A stretch of 32,223 bases of DNA. It comes from a virus. The stretch covers positions 1-32,223 of IMG/VR virus record IMGVR_UViG_3300027770_004798; one strand, 5' to 3'. Below, piece by piece: positions 7,935 to 13,628 of the stretch; position 1 is the stretch's first letter; each line of letters opens with the position of its first letter. The notes below the pieces were generated by a model that was not told where the DNA came from, did not search any database, and saw nothing but the letters and a program-made list of their open reading frames with translations. The position numbers and the translations under genes were made by a program.

Positions 7935-8894
7935 ATGAAATCTTTTAAGCAATGCATCTTAGAAACATCAGAGCAAAAACCTCTAAGTGATACTTTTTTC
8001 ATTCATAAAAGTGGAAAACTTATTGAAGCGACAAAAACGCCATTAGAGTCTCAATTTGCAGATCATGCTTATATTCCATTCACTCAACCACACGATTTTG
8101 GAATGACTGAAAACCAAATGGATGATTTGACAAACTTTAGCGATCAAGAAAAATTACATTTATATAAGACTGGAAGTGCTCCATATGAAGGTCGTATATT
8201 TCACCAATTATCTGAAAGAGGATTTCTAAAGGGAGTCCATTGGGATCAGTCGGATACTAAAACACATAAAATTAGATTGGAAGCTGCTACAGGTTCTCAT
8301 GATACTCGTCATGGTATTGAAGACATGAGTGAAGCAGTAAGAACATTGAGATCTAAAATTCCTGAAGGGCATAAGGCACAGATATTTATAGAAGGCCTTA
8401 GGTATCATACATCAGCGGATCTTGGTGAAAAACCAAGAACAAGATTAAGTGAAGACCACATAAAGGACTTAATTACTCACGGTAGAGTGCGCTTTCAAAA
8501 TGTCGAGGAGTTGGATAGATTTTTGGGTAACAGCACCAAAGTATCTAGAGATCCAGGATCTGGTGTAGATCAAATTCCATCTCCAGAGGAAGCGAGAAGA
8601 AAAGCAGGAGATACTGGTGAACCACCATCAATTCAACGAGGAAGATTCTTTAAAAGCGAGTCTTATAATCATATGAAGTCGTTCAAGGACTTTCTATCTG
8701 AAGATGAAATTGAACCAGTGAAACCAGTGGTTCCCATTCGACCAGACCCTCCCAAGAGAAAGCAACCGTATCCAAAACCAAAACCTGGGGAGAAGGAAAC
8801 TGAACTTCCTGTACTTCCTGAGAGAGAACCCGATAGATTTGATCCAACCAGGGACTTTCCAGAGTTCAAACCATATAAAAGAAATGCCAACTAA
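7935..8894 (+). CDS. Capsid-targeted protein with a second internal leader
   Basis: A 319-aa protein starting MKSFKQCILE. Residues about 15-235 contain FFIHKSGKLIEA, a GFLKGV segment and VEELDRFLG, an outline shared with the middle of the gene at 4584. At codon 247 the same frame contains MKSFKDFLSEDE, a complete second leader with its own ATG (8673), followed by a 63-residue proline- and glutamate-rich tail (PVVPIRPDPPKRKQ). Either two formerly separate genes have fused through loss of a stop codon, or the inner ATG also starts a 73-aa protein. Prohead protease could cut the fusion at both leaders. The ATG at 7935 is preferred over 7875 for the leader. Confidence 0.75.
   Translation: MKSFKQCILETSEQKPLSDTFFIHKSGKLIEATKTPLESQFADHAYIPFTQPHDFGMTENQMDDLTNFSDQEKLHLYKTGSAPYEGRIFHQLSERGFLKGVHWDQSDTKTHKIRLEAATGSHDTRHGIEDMSEAVRTLRSKIPEGHKAQIFIEGLRYHTSADLGEKPRTRLSEDHIKDLITHGRVRFQNVEELDRFLGNSTKVSRDPGSGVDQIPSPEEARRKAGDTGEPPSIQRGRFFKSESYNHMKSFKDFLSEDEIEPVKPVVPIRPDPPKRKQPYPKPKPGEKETELPVLPEREPDRFDPTRDFPEFKPYKRNAN
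8673..8894 (+). other. In-frame internal start: 73-aa leader-tagged peptide
   Basis: Within the 7935 gene, codon 247 is an ATG that begins MKSFKDFLSEDEIEP, a full capsid leader with an L-S-E cleavage signal. The following 60 residues are rich in Pro, Lys and Glu and look disordered. No strong Shine-Dalgarno lies just upstream (the nearest purine run, gaggaag, is over 25 nt away), so separate initiation is uncertain. The segment is listed apart because it is either a nested gene or the footprint of a gene fusion. Confidence 0.5.
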
Positions 8895-8901
8895 ATAATA
8901 T

Positions 8902-8909
8902 TATAAATA
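8902..8909 (+). promoter_or_regulatory. Possible T4-type late promoter
   Basis: TATAAATA, the T4 late promoter core recognised by gp55 with gp33, stands 19 nt before the ATG at 8929 in a non-coding gap. A gp33-like gene is present in this window, which supports use of this promoter class. An AAAGGGA ribosome-binding sequence follows. Confidence 0.5.
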
Positions 8910-8928
8910 AGGTATAAAGGGACAATAA

Positions 8929-9582
8929 ATGAAAAACTATTCTAAAAATTATTTTAAGACAAAATTCACTCAAGATGTTCTGGGTGAAGAAGTTGACAAT
9001 TCAACAAAAATCTTGATTAATGACGCAATTACTAAACATAATAATATCAACGAGGGATATAATCCTTACGGTCGTGATCGTGGTTCAGTAACTACAGACG
9101 CGCGAGTTGAATATATTAAAGAATTTACTAATTTTATCCGAAAGGAAATAGGAGATTCTGATATATCATGGACAACTGCTAAATCCATTCATAACGAATT
9201 GCTTGAACAATCAAATCAAAATTTAGTGAATTCATCCTATGTTTTTAATTTTATGGATTTTATAAACTCAGAAACAACAAAAAATTTATTTGAAAATGAA
9301 CAACATGAAGAAAAGAAAGCTTCGTTTAAAGACGATTTAAACGAATCCATTGATATGGGTGTAAGAAAACCAGATGAAATTGTATTGACATCGCATGGTG
9401 ATAATTTTTCTAGAAGAGATATACTGCATAACGCAGCGAATAATCTTGAACATCATATGAATAAACCCATAAATCAAAGAAGTAAGACTGATACGCATAA
9501 GCTTATAGCAACAATGAAACGATATTTGCCATCCGATAATGTTGCTGCTCTGATCCACAAGCATTTTCCAAATCAGAACTAA
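8929..9582 (+). CDS. Hypothetical protein, 217 aa
   Basis: The first gene after the tagged cassette, with its own late-type promoter and a Shine-Dalgarno-like AAAGGGA. It starts MKNYSKNYFKTKFTQDVLGEE: not the standard leader, though it is basic, aromatic and followed by L-G-E at 18-20, so a diverged leader is possible. The body is helical and asparagine-rich (AITKHNNINEGYN, EFTNFIRKEIGDSDIS). The last third reads EIVLTSHGDNFSRRDILHNAANNL and PSDNVAALIHKHFPNQ. No family recognised. A strong terminator follows. Confidence 0.65.
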   Translation: MKNYSKNYFKTKFTQDVLGEEVDNSTKILINDAITKHNNINEGYNPYGRDRGSVTTDARVEYIKEFTNFIRKEIGDSDISWTTAKSIHNELLEQSNQNLVNSSYVFNFMDFINSETTKNLFENEQHEEKKASFKDDLNESIDMGVRKPDEIVLTSHGDNFSRRDILHNAANNLEHHMNKPINQRSKTDTHKLIATMKRYLPSDNVAALIHKHFPNQN

Positions 9583-9596
9583 AGAAAAATAACTAG

Positions 9597-10052
9597 TTAA
9601 CCGAAACACCCAAACTTAACAGGTTTGGGTGTTTTCTTTAAAGGCATGGTAGCTTCAGTCGGAGTCTTATCACCCTTTTTCCGATTGCACTTTAGGCAGC
9701 AAGTCACGACATTCTTCCACTCATGTTTTCCTCCACGGCAACGGGGAATAACATGATCTATTGTTGCTGTATCGGAATCTAACTTGACAGAACAATATTG
9801 GCAGGTATAATCATCACGCTTAAATACATTCTTGCGTGACGAACTTATTTCCTTATATGGAATATTCACATATTTTTTTAAAGCGAGGTGGAGCGGTAGT
9901 TTGAATATACCACTACTGGTACGGATCTCAGCAAACTCGTCTTCTGTGCAGGGGGAAACTTTTCCCTTGAGCAGCAAAACAACAGCGTGCTTCCAATCTA
10001 TTTCCAGTAATTTCTGGTACGATACATTATATAAAGAAATTGATTTTATCAT
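9597..10052 (-). CDS. HNH endonuclease
   Basis: A 151-aa protein with a C-terminal HNH nuclease fold: zinc-binding C84-x2-C87, the catalytic ATIDHVIPR segment (D99-H100), GG at 107-108, W112-x-N114 and CCLKCN with a final C122-N123 followed by KKGD. The first 75 residues form a separate domain typical of stand-alone HNH proteins in phages and cyanobacteria. It makes DNA breaks; in phages such genes are often mobile homing nucleases or aid packaging. No intron or interrupted gene surrounds it, so free-standing homing is the simplest view. It faces the surrounding genes, and its last codons coincide with the terminator of the 8929 gene. Confidence 0.85.
   Translation of the reverse strand: MIKSISLYNVSYQKLLEIDWKHAVVLLLKGKVSPCTEDEFAEIRTSSGIFKLPLHLALKKYVNIPYKEISSSRKNVFKRDDYTCQYCSVKLDSDTATIDHVIPRCRGGKHEWKNVVTCCLKCNRKKGDKTPTEATMPLKKTPKPVKFGCFG
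9604..9639 (+). terminator. Rho-independent terminator
   Basis: A 12-bp perfect stem, AAACACCCAAAC with GTTTGGGTGTTT, around a 7-nt loop, followed by TTTTCTTT on the plus strand. It closes the transcript of the 8929 gene and lies inside the last codons of the convergent HNH gene. Confidence 0.85.
9784..9811 (+). promoter_or_regulatory. Antisense sigma70-like promoter inside the HNH gene
   Basis: TTGACA, 16 nt, TATAAT on the plus strand, opposite the codons for the CxxC zinc knuckle of the HNH gene. The match and spacing equal the intergenic promoters of this genome. It would make antisense RNA to the upstream half of the HNH gene and read on towards 10116. Confidence 0.4.
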
Positions 10053-10068
10053 ACCTCATATTTATATG

Positions 10069-10097
10069 TTGACATACATACTGCTGTGTGGTATAAT
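10069..10097 (+). promoter_or_regulatory. Consensus sigma70 promoter
   Basis: A perfect TTGACA (10069-10074) and TATAAT (10092-10097) with the ideal 17-nt spacer, just upstream of the acidic-protein gene. It would be read by unmodified host RNA polymerase, so early expression is likely. Confidence 0.85.
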
Positions 10098-10115
10098 AGA
10101 AAAACTGGAGCAAAT

Positions 10116-10400
10116 ATGAACGACGAAAAATATGTTTATTATAAAGTAAATTTCAAATCTCCAAATATTTTATCCATCGACGATGATGAGGATTGGGAAG
10201 ATCTTGAAGAAGATACCCATTCCGATGATAATCTAGATGAAGAAGATGAAGATCTTGACGAAGATGACGACGACGATGAAGAAAATTGGGATGACGATCT
10301 AGACGACGACGAAGATGATTGGGATGATGAGGATGAGGATTGGGAAGATGATGAAGAAGACGAAGATGATGAAGATGATGAAGAAGATCCACTTGGATGA
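10116..10400 (+). CDS. Extremely acidic small protein
   Basis: A 94-aa protein starting MNDEKYVYYKVNFKSPNIL, then about 70 residues almost entirely of Asp, Glu and Trp (repeats such as DEDWEDDEEDEDD). The DNA is a run of GAT, GAC and GAA codons. The start at 10116 has a GGAG ribosome-binding site 8 nt upstream and follows a consensus promoter, so an upstream ATG at 10086 is rejected. Such acidic tracts can mimic DNA or bind basic proteins (polymerase, nucleases, histone-like proteins), but nothing here proves this. It overlaps the next gene by 4 nt. Confidence 0.75.
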   Translation: MNDEKYVYYKVNFKSPNILSIDDDEDWEDLEEDTHSDDNLDEEDEDLDEDDDDDEENWDDDLDDDEDDWDDEDEDWEDDEEDEDDEDDEEDPLG

Positions 10401-10621
10401 AACCAAAGTTGACTGTCTCAGATCAAATTGCTGCATGTTATGACTATGTTGAACTTGCAGAGTTTTCTGCAACGAGTGGTGATTTGCAAAACAGCAATCA
10501 TCATTTTAAACGAGCAACAGACATAGCAATTTATTTGCTAGATACTTACAACTCTGGAACATTCTTGGACGAAGAATATAACTTTTTAAGACAAATCTCA
10601 AAACATTTTAAGGATTATTGA
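10397..10621 (+). CDS. Hypothetical protein, 74 aa
   Basis: A small helical protein (VSDQIAACYDYVELAEF, then FKRATDIAIYLLDTYNSG, then EYNFLRQISKHFKDY) that looks like two or three helices, perhaps TPR-like in packing. It overlaps the acidic gene by ATGA and abuts the next start directly, so it is part of one early operon. Unknown function. Confidence 0.65.
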   Translation: MKPKLTVSDQIAACYDYVELAEFSATSGDLQNSNHHFKRATDIAIYLLDTYNSGTFLDEEYNFLRQISKHFKDY

Positions 10622-11005
10622 ATGCGTGACAATACAATTGAAGTTTTTATCAATGAAGATTATGGATACCGCAAGCATATTTGGCATCCAAATATGACAG
10701 AAGAAGAATTTATCTCTTGGTGGGAGAATCTTGCAGATTCAGATATCATCAAGTATTTCTTCAACATCAACTCTCTTCCAGGAACCTTGAAGAAATATGT
10801 TGATAAGAATCCAGTTGGAAACTCTCTCCAACGAGAATTTGGAGATCCTAAGTCTCATCGTCCATATTACTATTGTCATTTCCATGATATACACGATTCG
10901 TATATCTCAATTGGAAATAATGTCTACAAGTTTCGCAGTCGTATGAGATACGACTGGAAGGAACATTGGTTAGATTATCAACTTAAGAAACCCGTTAAGG
11001 TTTAA
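10622..11005 (+). CDS. Hypothetical protein, 127 aa
   Basis: The third gene of the operon from the 10069 promoter; it starts on the base after the previous stop. Rich in aromatic residues (EEEFISWWENLADSDIIKYFF, RPYYYCHFHDIHDSY, YDWKEHWLDYQLKK). No recognised domain. It ends 4 nt inside the convergent structural gene at 11002-11247. Confidence 0.65.
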   Translation: MRDNTIEVFINEDYGYRKHIWHPNMTEEEFISWWENLADSDIIKYFFNINSLPGTLKKYVDKNPVGNSLQREFGDPKSHRPYYYCHFHDIHDSYISIGNNVYKFRSRMRYDWKEHWLDYQLKKPVKV

Positions 11006-11247
11006 GCTAAGAATCCAAGAACATTTCCACCAATTGGTGTGATTGAAGAACAACTTATTGGATAGATTGTTCCAGCAGCACCCACAGCAATCGTCAACGG
11101 CAATCCACCTGTAAATGGTGCAGTTGCTCCATAAACGAACGGAGAAGTAATAGTTGCACTGGTCGCGCTTATAACTTGAAATCCAATAAATCCACTAGAA
11201 CTACCAGTGGTTGTAATTAACTTTGCTTTCTTGTAGGCTTCAGCCAT
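11002..11247 (-). CDS. Small virion-type protein
   Basis: An 81-aa protein starting MAEAYKKAKLITTTGSSSG with Gly, Ser, Thr, Ile and Val in beta-strand patterns and almost no charge after residue 10. It resembles the short all-beta structural proteins (MAE-x-YKNAK start) that I recall from T4-like cyanophages. A GGAG ribosome-binding site precedes the ATG on the minus strand. It is probably a minor capsid or tail decoration protein; the role is inferred from composition. Confidence 0.6.
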   Translation of the reverse strand: MAEAYKKAKLITTTGSSSGFIGFQVISATSATITSPFVYGATAPFTGGLPLTIAVGAAGTIYPISCSSITPIGGNVLGFLA

Positions 11248-11269
11248 TATTTAATCTCCATTTATAAAT

Positions 11270-11491
11270 ATGTATATGAAAAATAAGAATCTGGGTGGAA
11301 AACATTGGGCAGAACTTGATTTCAAGGTAGCAAGCGACTATACTTATGGTAGTCCTGAATACTATAGAACATTATTGCGGCAAATGTCAGGAATGTCAAA
11401 ACTTTTACCAGGAGAATCCAGTGAGAATACAAAACAAACAAGACCTCAACAGACCAGCTCTAATAAAGTTTCTAACAGAAGGTATATGTGA
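11270..11491 (+). CDS. Hypothetical protein, 73 aa
   Basis: An open frame starting MYMKNKNLGGKHWAELDF (or at the second Met, 11276). It reads protein-like as far as KLLPGESSE and then becomes low in hydrophobic residues (TRPQQTSSNKVSNRR) where it overlaps the 11421 gene by 71 nt. No clear ribosome-binding site. Real but truncated, or a false ORF; I lean towards real for the first 50 residues. Confidence 0.4.
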   Translation: MYMKNKNLGGKHWAELDFKVASDYTYGSPEYYRTLLRQMSGMSKLLPGESSENTKQTRPQQTSSNKVSNRRYM

Positions 11492-11876
11492 GATATCTTT
11501 TACTAAAGTGAAAGATGGTACTACTAGAATGATGTATTGCACATTACATCCAAATATTATACCTTCAAAATATACAATCACAACTCAAAAATTAATAACT
11601 GAAACTAATCCACCAGATTCAGATCTACTTCCAATTTGGGATGTTGTTGAAGGAAAATGGAAAAGTTTTAGAATTTCTAAAGCTGTTTATTTCTTAACAC
11701 ATGACGAGTTGACGGATGAAAATCCTAATGGGCAAAGCACCGAATCCAAAGATGCTAAAAATATAAAGAATAGAACAAAACAAGTCATGAAATCCTTTGA
11801 AGAACGAGTCAGTCTTCTTAAGGAAAAAGCAGCGCAGGCCAAACTTAATATTACTGGAGATAACAATGAAGATTAA
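11421..11876 (+). CDS. DUF2693-like SH3-barrel protein
   Basis: A 151-aa protein. I chose the GTG start at 11421 because AGGAG stands 6 nt upstream and the family similarity begins soon after; the frame also opens further up at 11346. The core, ALIKFLTEGICEISFTK then GTTRMMYCTLHPNIIP and later PIWDVVEGKWKSFRI, matches a small SH3-barrel family common in T4-like phages of aquatic bacteria (DUF2693 from memory). In such proteins the WD and W-SFR residues form the barrel core. The C-terminal 50 residues are a charged coiled coil. Function unknown, possibly RNA or protein binding. Confidence 0.7.
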   Translation: MRIQNKQDLNRPALIKFLTEGICEISFTKVKDGTTRMMYCTLHPNIIPSKYTITTQKLITETNPPDSDLLPIWDVVEGKWKSFRISKAVYFLTHDELTDENPNGQSTESKDAKNIKNRTKQVMKSFEERVSLLKEKAAQAKLNITGDNNED

Positions 11877-11985
11877 GCGCAATTTTAGTCACAGCGGAAA
11901 TCGTAAGTTTAAACAAGAACTGTATCAGAAGACGGTACATCGTAAACAGAACATCAAGGGTAATGCTAACAAAAAGGATTCATAA
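11866..11985 (+). CDS. Small basic protein, 39 aa
   Basis: Starts MKIKRNFSHSGNRKFKQELYQ and has about a dozen Lys and Arg in 39 residues, with a GGAG-type ribosome site before the ATG. It overlaps the previous gene by 11 nt and the next by 1 nt (TAATG). The charge suggests nucleic-acid binding. A longer frame from 11797 is less likely because its extra part lies inside the previous gene. Confidence 0.55.
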   Translation: MKIKRNFSHSGNRKFKQELYQKTVHRKQNIKGNANKKDS

Positions 11986-12152
11986 TGGCAAATACAACTG
12001 ATCGTGAAGCAGCATACAAACATCGTGTCAAGAAGCGTAAGTGGACTGCAAAGAATCAATCAATGCTTGCCAACGCAAAGAAGAAGACTCTAGAAGAATT
12101 GTATAAGCAAGACCGTCTTCCGAAATTCCTCTATCACCGACTTGGACTATGA
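11985..12152 (+). CDS. Small basic protein, 55 aa
   Basis: Starts MANTTDREAAYKHRVKKRKW, is lysine- and arginine-rich throughout and ends LPKFLYHRLGL. It begins on the last base of the previous stop and overlaps the next start (ATGA), so it is clearly an operon member. Probably a helical nucleic-acid-binding protein; no family known. Confidence 0.6.
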   Translation: MANTTDREAAYKHRVKKRKWTAKNQSMLANAKKKTLEELYKQDRLPKFLYHRLGL

Positions 12153-12667
12153 ACATATTCATTCTTGATGAAGATCCGTGTATCTCCGCACAGATGATGT
12201 GCGATAAACATATAGTTAAGATGATTGTGGAGGGCTGTCAGATGCTCTCCACGAATCATCGTCTATCTGGCAGTCATAATGTCTATACCATTCCTGTAAA
12301 TCTATACAAGCAAGCATTTGCCAATCATCCTTGCACGGTATGGGCAAGGCAAACCAAAGAGAACTATATGTGGTTGGCAGATCATACACTTGAACTCTGC
12401 CATGAATACACACGAAGGTACAATAGAGTACATTCTTGTGAAGACATGTCTGTTTGGTTCTCCAAGTATTATCCGCTCAGGACTCCTGATGGAGACTTGA
12501 CCCCATTCGCACAGGCAATGCCAGATGAATTTAAAGTTCATGGGGATGGTGTATCTGCGTATCGTAAATATTATATTGGGGTAAAGTCCAAGTTTGCCAA
12601 ATGGAAATATACAAAAATTCCAGATTGGTACACAGAGGGCTTGACAAACGCTCCAGTTTTGGTATAA
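12149..12667 (+). CDS. Conserved phage protein, MNIFxLDxDP family
   Basis: A 172-aa protein opening MNIFILDEDPCISAQMMCDKHIVKMIVEGCQML. This start, with D-x-DP, a DKHxVKM helix and later KFAKWKYTKIPDWY, recurs in many T4-like and other phages as a conserved protein without assigned function. The paired D, H and K residues suggest a small enzyme or nucleic-acid-binding fold. The final codons form the -35 and -10 elements of the next promoter: the last residues LTNAPVLV and the stop are encoded by it. Confidence 0.7.
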   Translation: MNIFILDEDPCISAQMMCDKHIVKMIVEGCQMLSTNHRLSGSHNVYTIPVNLYKQAFANHPCTVWARQTKENYMWLADHTLELCHEYTRRYNRVHSCEDMSVWFSKYYPLRTPDGDLTPFAQAMPDEFKVHGDGVSAYRKYYIGVKSKFAKWKYTKIPDWYTEGLTNAPVLV

Positions 12668-12668
12668 T
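12641..12668 (+). promoter_or_regulatory. Sigma70 promoter over a gene end
   Basis: TTGACA (12641-12646), 16 nt, TATAAT (12663-12668). The TAA stop of the 12149 gene lies within the -10 box. It should transcribe the non-coding stretch downstream, and the two tRNA genes if the terminator at 12864 is read through. Confidence 0.8.
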
Positions 12669-12674
12669 ATGCGT

Positions 12675-12891
12675 ATGTACTGGAAGAGTTACTCTTCCCA
12701 AATAATATAAAGGATTTAAATTATGATAAATATTTAAAAATGTCAGGTTAGATTTTGTATATTATTATAATGTAATGAGTTTGATGATTTAGAGAAAATC
12801 ATCATTGCGCATCCTTATAGTTTCTAATACGCTCTTACATACGAAACTAGGCGTTAAACATACGGGGGACTCGCCACCCCCTGTTTCTTTT
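12675..12891 (+). ncRNA. Candidate structured non-coding RNA
   Basis: About 215 nt between a consensus promoter and a terminator-like hairpin, with no ORF longer than a few codons. It contains a 7-bp hairpin near the 5' end (GGAAGAG 12682-12688 with CTCTTCC 12692-12698), a perfect 9-bp hairpin (12782-12790 with 12796-12804) and a 7-bp stem TAGTTTC (12818-12824) with GAAACTA (12843-12849). The loop of that stem has ACGC (12829-12832), which can pair with GCGT (12851-12854) as a pseudoknot. It could instead be a leader or spacer of the tRNA operon. A second TATAAT at 12766 has no good -35. Confidence 0.45.
12864..12891 (+). terminator. Terminator-like hairpin before tRNA-Lys
   Basis: GGGGG (12864-12868) pairs with CCCCC (12877-12881) around an 8-nt loop, followed by TGTTTCTTTT. 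The tail ends one base before tRNA-Lys, so readthrough or a processing role is also possible. Confidence 0.5.
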
Positions 12892-12963
12892 GCCCCCATA
12901 ACTCAGCGGTAGAGTAGTAGCCTTTTAAGCTAACGGTCGTAGGTTCAATCCCTGCTGGGGGTA
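12892..12963 (+). tRNA. tRNA-Lys (TTT)
   Basis: A full cloverleaf: acceptor GCCCCCA with TGGGGGT (first pair G-U), D stem ACTC/GAGT, anticodon loop CTTTTAA giving TTT, T arm GTAGG-TTCAATC-CCTGC. The anticodon stem has four good pairs plus one mismatch. CCA is not encoded. Confidence 0.9.
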
Positions 12964-12964
12964 T

Positions 12965-12972
12965 TATAAATA
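12965..12972 (+). promoter_or_regulatory. Possible late promoter between tRNAs
   Basis: TATAAATA in the 16-nt gap between tRNA-Lys and tRNA-Gly. It could provide late transcription of tRNA-Gly and the small genes after it, but an AT-rich gap can produce it by chance. Confidence 0.3.
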
Positions 12973-12979
12973 AGTATAT

Positions 12980-13050
12980 GCGGGATTAGCATATTGGTGA
13001 TGTCCTGGTTTTCCAAACCAGTTAAACGGGTTCGATTCCCGTATTCCGCT
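12980..13050 (+). tRNA. tRNA-Gly (TCC)
   Basis: Acceptor GCGGGAT with ATTCCGC, anticodon stem CTGGT/ACCAG around TTTCCAA giving TCC, T arm GGG-TTCGATT-CCC with a pair either side. All arms are intact; CCA is not encoded. It reads GGA, a codon frequent in the genes here. Confidence 0.9.
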
Positions 13051-13051
13051 T

Positions 13052-13228
13052 ATGAGTAATGACAGAAGACATTCAGCAGGAAAAGGCGATAGACCCAGAC
13101 CTATTGACTACCAAAAGTGGTCTGATAACTGGGATAATATCTTTGGTAAAAAAGGAGAATCCAATGGCAAGCGAAGCAGAAGTAAAGTTCTACATAGAAA
13201 GAAGAAACAAACTCCGAGAGATTCTTGA
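13052..13228 (+). CDS. Small GKGDRPRP-family phage protein
   Basis: A 58-aa protein opening MSNDRRHSAGKGDRPRPIDYQ then WSDNWDNIFGKKGES. The GKGD-x-PRP start followed by a YDRIF-like segment is a pattern I recall from many small phage proteins of unknown role. It begins two bases after tRNA-Gly. The last 20 codons overlap the 13164 gene in another frame. The overlapping +1 frame from 13059 is less likely to be the coding one up to 13163. Confidence 0.65.
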   Translation: MSNDRRHSAGKGDRPRPIDYQKWSDNWDNIFGKKGESNGKRSRSKVLHRKKKQTPRDS

Positions 13229-13292
13229 TAATATTAACGATGAAAATGAATATCGCAAGTTGTTGGATTCTAATAAAAACGGAGCAGACTAG
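13164..13292 (+). CDS. Small coiled-coil protein, 42 aa
   Basis: Starts MASEAEVKFYIERRNKLREI with an AAGGAG ribosome-binding site 6-7 nt before the ATG, the best in the area. It is one amphipathic helix. It overlaps the end of the 13052 gene by 65 nt in a different frame, and its stop shares a base with the next GTG start (TAGTG). Confidence 0.55.
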   Translation: MASEAEVKFYIERRNKLREILDNINDENEYRKLLDSNKNGAD

Positions 13293-13432
13293 TGGAAGAC
13301 GATACCAATAAAATAATTCAAGATATGATCTATGAAGTAAGAATGCTTACTGGAATTGTATTTCTTAACTTTTTAGTGACTGTTGTAATTGCTGGTGGTA
13401 TTATTGGTGTGTATTGGTTCTCTTCTAAATAA
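13292..13432 (+). CDS. Tiny single-pass membrane protein
   Basis: A 46-aa protein beginning at a GTG (GGAG 8 nt upstream): VEDDTNKIIQDMIYEVRML then a hydrophobic run, GIVFLNFLVTVVIAGGIIGVYW, and a short FSSK tail. One transmembrane helix with the charged N-terminus probably in the cytoplasm. Unknown function; it belongs to a group of four tiny membrane proteins. Confidence 0.6.
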   Translation: MEDDTNKIIQDMIYEVRMLTGIVFLNFLVTVVIAGGIIGVYWFSSK

Positions 13433-13448
13433 GTGTAGGAGATAAACA

Positions 13449-13628
13449 ATGAATGAGGTAAAACCAGGAACAAAAACAACTGAGTTTTGGATGGCCCTTG
13501 CTCCCGTATTCATGGGATTGATTGAGGGAAGAAACGATCCTGAAATTTTGAAATACATTATAGTATGCTCTTCCTGTCTTGGAGGATTGTATATCGTCAG
13601 CAGAACGCTGGTGAAATGGAAAAAGTAA
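13449..13628 (+). CDS. Small two-helix membrane protein, holin-like
   Basis: A 59-aa protein with AGGAG-type ribosome site. MNEVKPGTKTTEFWMALAPV opens it, followed by a hydrophobic stretch, the polar GRNDPEIL, a second hydrophobic segment (YIIVCSSCLGGLYIV) and a basic tail. The KTTEFW start is common in small phage membrane proteins, some annotated as holins. A holin would form the membrane hole that starts lysis, but no endolysin lies in this window, so the role is a guess. Confidence 0.6.
   Translation: MNEVKPGTKTTEFWMALAPVFMGLIEGRNDPEILKYIIVCSSCLGGLYIVSRTLVKWKK

Noticed and set aside
1-8894. CRISPR array or other repeat array as explanation of the repeated start sequence
   Set aside because: The repeats are coding, start at ATG codons and are spaced by whole genes of different length.
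9597-10052. HNH gene as part of a group I intron
   Set aside because: It lies between complete genes on the opposite strand, with no split exon on either side.
10059-10066. TATAAATA on the minus strand before the HNH gene as its late promoter
   Set aside because: It lies only 7 nt from the ATG, leaving no room for a leader; probably part of AT-rich spacer.
10153-10392. Minus-strand ORF rich in His and Leu opposite the acidic gene
   Set aside because: It is the complement of GAT/GAA repeats and mirrors the acidic protein; no start signal.
11259-11266. Late promoter for the 11247 minus-strand structural gene
   Set aside because: The TATAAATG box overlaps the ribosome-binding sequence, so the transcript would lack it.
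11787-11876. MKSFEERVSLLKE inside the 11421 gene as another capsid leader
   Set aside because: It is in the middle of a continuous charged coiled coil of the DUF2693-like protein, has no ribosome site, and residues 8-10 are not [IL]-x-E.
12675-12891. tmRNA
   Set aside because: No tRNA-like ends, no tag reading frame and no recognisable resume codon region; listed only as an unknown candidate RNA.
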